This document shows positions 62,248-64,000 of a stretch of 64,000 bases of DNA, piece by piece. A model generated the notes under the pieces. The model was given only the letters and a program-made list of their open reading frames with translations, was not told where the DNA came from and did not search any database. The stretch's first letter is position 1. Each line of letters begins with the position of its first letter. Made by a program: the position numbers and the translations under genes. The DNA is from Balanoglossus misakiensis (taxonomy: Eukaryota > Hemichordata). Where the stretch lies: contig CM082582.2 of assembly GCA_040954595.2 (NCBI GenBank), positions 6,262,001 to 6,326,000 of the forward strand. Direction: 5' to 3'.

Positions 62248-64000
62248 TCACTCCTTGAAGTATGTTTGAGTGTGTGAATCTGTGAGGCTGTTGGTTTCCG
62301 TCGAGATACCCAAATCTGTGAACAAGGTTTGGGTTTCAGTGTGCGCAAGCTCGGCACTGCTTGGCGGGAAATGGAGGAACTGTCCGAATGTTTGCGTTTG
62401 CATGTCACTCTGTCCAACAGACTCCGTCAACTGGGTAGTGGGGAGGGCGGCAGTCTGCGTGTGAGAATCATTGCACTTGATGAGTGTTTGCAGATCGACT
62501 TGCACTTGTCGATCGCTCTGTTCTGATGATAGCGCGTCTGTGTAAGCACACAGAGAGGTCTGGGTCTGTGTCGTCGTGTTGTTCGCGGTCTCTGCCGAGG
62601 TCGAGACCGACTGGATGCGAGTTTCGGAAGTCTGCGTGTGGGTGTCCGCAACCCGAGTGTCCAGCAGCAGGCCGCTGTCGGTCGTCTGCGTGAAATTGTC
62701 GGCGCCGCTGAACAGCTGCCAGCGAAGGTTCGTCTGTGCGTAGGAGTCCAGCAGCTCCACGTCGCTGTCCGTGGCGGCGAAGTCGACGCACGAGGTTCCG
62801 TTCTCTTCGCTGGCGATCAACTGCTCGAAGTCGAATTCCATCGTCTCTGTCTGCACGCTGTTTGTACTGGCCTCTTGGATGTCTGCCGTTTGCGTTTGTA
62901 CAGTGTTGTTGTGGTGGTGGTTGCCGTTGGATGCCGCCTCGACCAGAAAGCTCTCCGGCGTCTGCGTCGAGCTGCTCTCCGAGGCCATGATGGAGTTCAG
63001 ATCCTGCAGCAGCCTCAGCGTCTGCGTCTGGCTGTCGGAGAGCCCCGGGTACGCCGCCGACGCCAGAGCCTCGGTCTGCGTCACTGTGCTTGTGACGTTA
63101 GCACCGTTGCCGTTCGAGGCAGCGACCACGTCCGGGAAATGCAGCGTTTCTGACACGTCGTAGCCGCCGGCCGGGATCGCCCCCTCGGTGGTCAGCAGAG
63201 TTTGCGTTTCGCTGCTGACGGTCGACTGCATGTTCAAGTCAAACACATTCACCGTGCCGTACGTCTGTGTCTCCGCGGTAGACAAGGCCGCCTGCGAATC
63301 CGGCATATCCGGGATCACCATGGCCGGCGGAACTGTGCTGTGAGTTTGCGTCTCCATACTGATCAGCGGGTTGTGCGTGCTGGTGTAGGCGTCCATGCTC
63401 AGGCCCAGCAGTTGTTCATTCGTCTGCGTATCTATGTCAACCGACATCAGACTCTGTCTGATGATGAAGTCGCCCGGAGTTTGCGTCTCGATGTCTTGAA
63501 AGTCGCCGAACTGAAAATCGCTGAGCTCTGGTAAATTTGTGTTGCTGCCACTGTCCTGGACACTTCGGTTCTTCGGGGGTCTCGATTTTCTTCTCTTCAG
63601 CGCTTGCGTTTGCGTGTTCTTTGATGGTCTGTTCTTGACGCCCGTTGCAGTTTGGGTGGTGGCGTGCTTTCTCTTCCTGGTGAAGTTCTTCTGCCTTGGC
63701 GCGGGTTGCGCGTGAGAGACACACGATGCATCACTGGTGGTTGACGATCCTGTGGTGGAAGTCGCACTCACGCCTTGTTGGTTCGTGCTTTGATTCGTCT
63801 GGCTACAACTTGTACATGCAGCGCTGGTAGCCATGCTGGTAGCCATGTTTGCAGCAGTTTGCTGCAGAAGCGAAGTGTTCACTGCAGACCTCACAGCGGT
63901 CCTGACAGGCATTCCTACGGGAACTGCTAAGACCACTGGCACCAACTGTATGGCAGGTTTGGGCAAGATCATACGAGCACATCTGCTTTTCTTCGCTTCG
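62248..64000 (-). CDS. ATMIN: ATM interactor / ASCIZ, C-terminal part, 5' end outside window
   Basis: ASCIZ is a nuclear zinc finger transcription factor that activates the LC8 dynein light chain gene (DYNLL1) and is itself bound by LC8 through TQT motifs, giving feedback; it also binds ATM. Visible here are 583 residues in one exon that stays open to the window edge (ending at stop 62248). The N-terminal C2H2 fingers must lie beyond 64000. The visible start (RMILPKPAIQLVPVVLAVPVG) is followed by a Lys/Arg-rich, NLS-like stretch (KKRKHATTQ-like, LKRRKSRPPKNR). After that come at least 18 TQT motifs such as IETQTPG, AETQTYG, SETQTLL, SSTQTPE, THTQTSE and SHTQTYF, spread to the last residues, in a Ser/Thr/Asn-rich, probably disordered chain. 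The ATG at 63972 is internal, not the true start. The family call rests on the TQT array and layout. Confidence 0.88.
   Translation of the reverse strand, partial: EAKKSRCARMILPKPAIQLVPVVLAVPVGMPVRTAVRSAVNTSLLQQTAANMATSMATSAACTSCSQTNQSTNQQGVSATSTTGSSTTSDASCVSHAQPAPRQKNFTRKRKHATTQTATGVKNRPSKNTQTQALKRRKSRPPKNRSVQDSGSNTNLPELSDFQFGDFQDIETQTPGDFIIRQSLMSVDIDTQTNEQLLGLSMDAYTSTHNPLISMETQTHSTVPPAMVIPDMPDSQAALSTAETQTYGTVNVFDLNMQSTVSSETQTLLTTEGAIPAGGYDVSETLHFPDVVAASNGNGANVTSTVTQTEALASAAYPGLSDSQTQTLRLLQDLNSIMASESSSTQTPESFLVEAASNGNHHHNNTVQTQTADIQEASTNSVQTETMEFDFEQLIASEENGTSCVDFAATDSDVELLDSYAQTNLRWQLFSGADNFTQTTDSGLLLDTRVADTHTQTSETRIQSVSTSAETANNTTTQTQTSLCAYTDALSSEQSDRQVQVDLQTLIKCNDSHTQTAALPTTQLTESVGQSDMQTQTFGQFLHFPPSSAELAHTETQTLFTDLGISTETNSLTDSHTQTYFKE

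Noticed and set aside
62638-63163. Plus-strand ORFs of 130 and 171 residues
   Set aside because: They are antisense to ATMIN; their Val/Cys-rich repeats are mirror images of the TQT codons.

Overview
This is a stretch of nuclear DNA from a marine-invertebrate-like metazoan. Genes are split by short introns (about 0.1 to 2 kb, one of 5.3 kb) with GT-AG borders. The genes are animal families (a Cys-loop anion channel, CFAP418, eIF6, a small heat shock protein, ATMIN/ASCIZ), and non-coding DNA is AT-rich with long tetranucleotide arrays and small TTAA-flanked elements. The sequence alone does not fix the phylum; a non-vertebrate deuterostome or lophotrochozoan would fit. There are no operons, CRISPR arrays or prokaryotic signals.

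Layout. 1-6.3 kb: no gene seen, one small inverted-repeat element and a TTTA array. 6.3-14.8 kb (+): a nine-exon glycine-receptor-like anion channel subunit. 16.0-17.2 kb: a foldback element with about 200-bp imperfect inverted arms. 17.6-18.4 kb (-): a two-exon coiled-coil protein with an N-myristoylation-type start. 19.8-28.2 kb (-): CFAP418 in four exons, whose 3' exons lie in a tandem duplication that leaves an extra last exon and two exon-3 fragments downstream. 28.6-30.7 kb (+): eIF6 in seven exons, head to head with CFAP418. 35.6-36.3 kb (-): an intronless small heat shock protein. 39.8-43.5 kb (+): a six-exon C2H2 zinc finger protein. 44.7-46.8 kb (+): an eight-exon type I membrane protein with a C2H2-like finger on the lumenal side. 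48.5-50.1 kb (+): a long unrecognised ORF that may splice to a last exon near 51.9 kb. 52-62 kb: no gene seen, a second copy of the small TTAA element. 62.2-64.0 kb (-): the 3' part of ATMIN/ASCIZ, with at least 18 TQT (LC8-binding type) motifs, running off the window edge.

The genes do not form one pathway. The clearest arrangement is the CFAP418/eIF6 divergent pair, whose start codons are 429 bp apart. The points most worth a second look are the duplicated CFAP418 exons, the lumenal-C2H2 membrane protein, the glutamate at the eIF6 position equivalent to human Ser235, the missing second disulfide in the channel, the foldback element with CRE-type sites in both arms, and a nine-base core (GAGGGCGCT) that recurs seven times. 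Exon borders were read by eye from splice consensus and reading phase, and no homology search was run.
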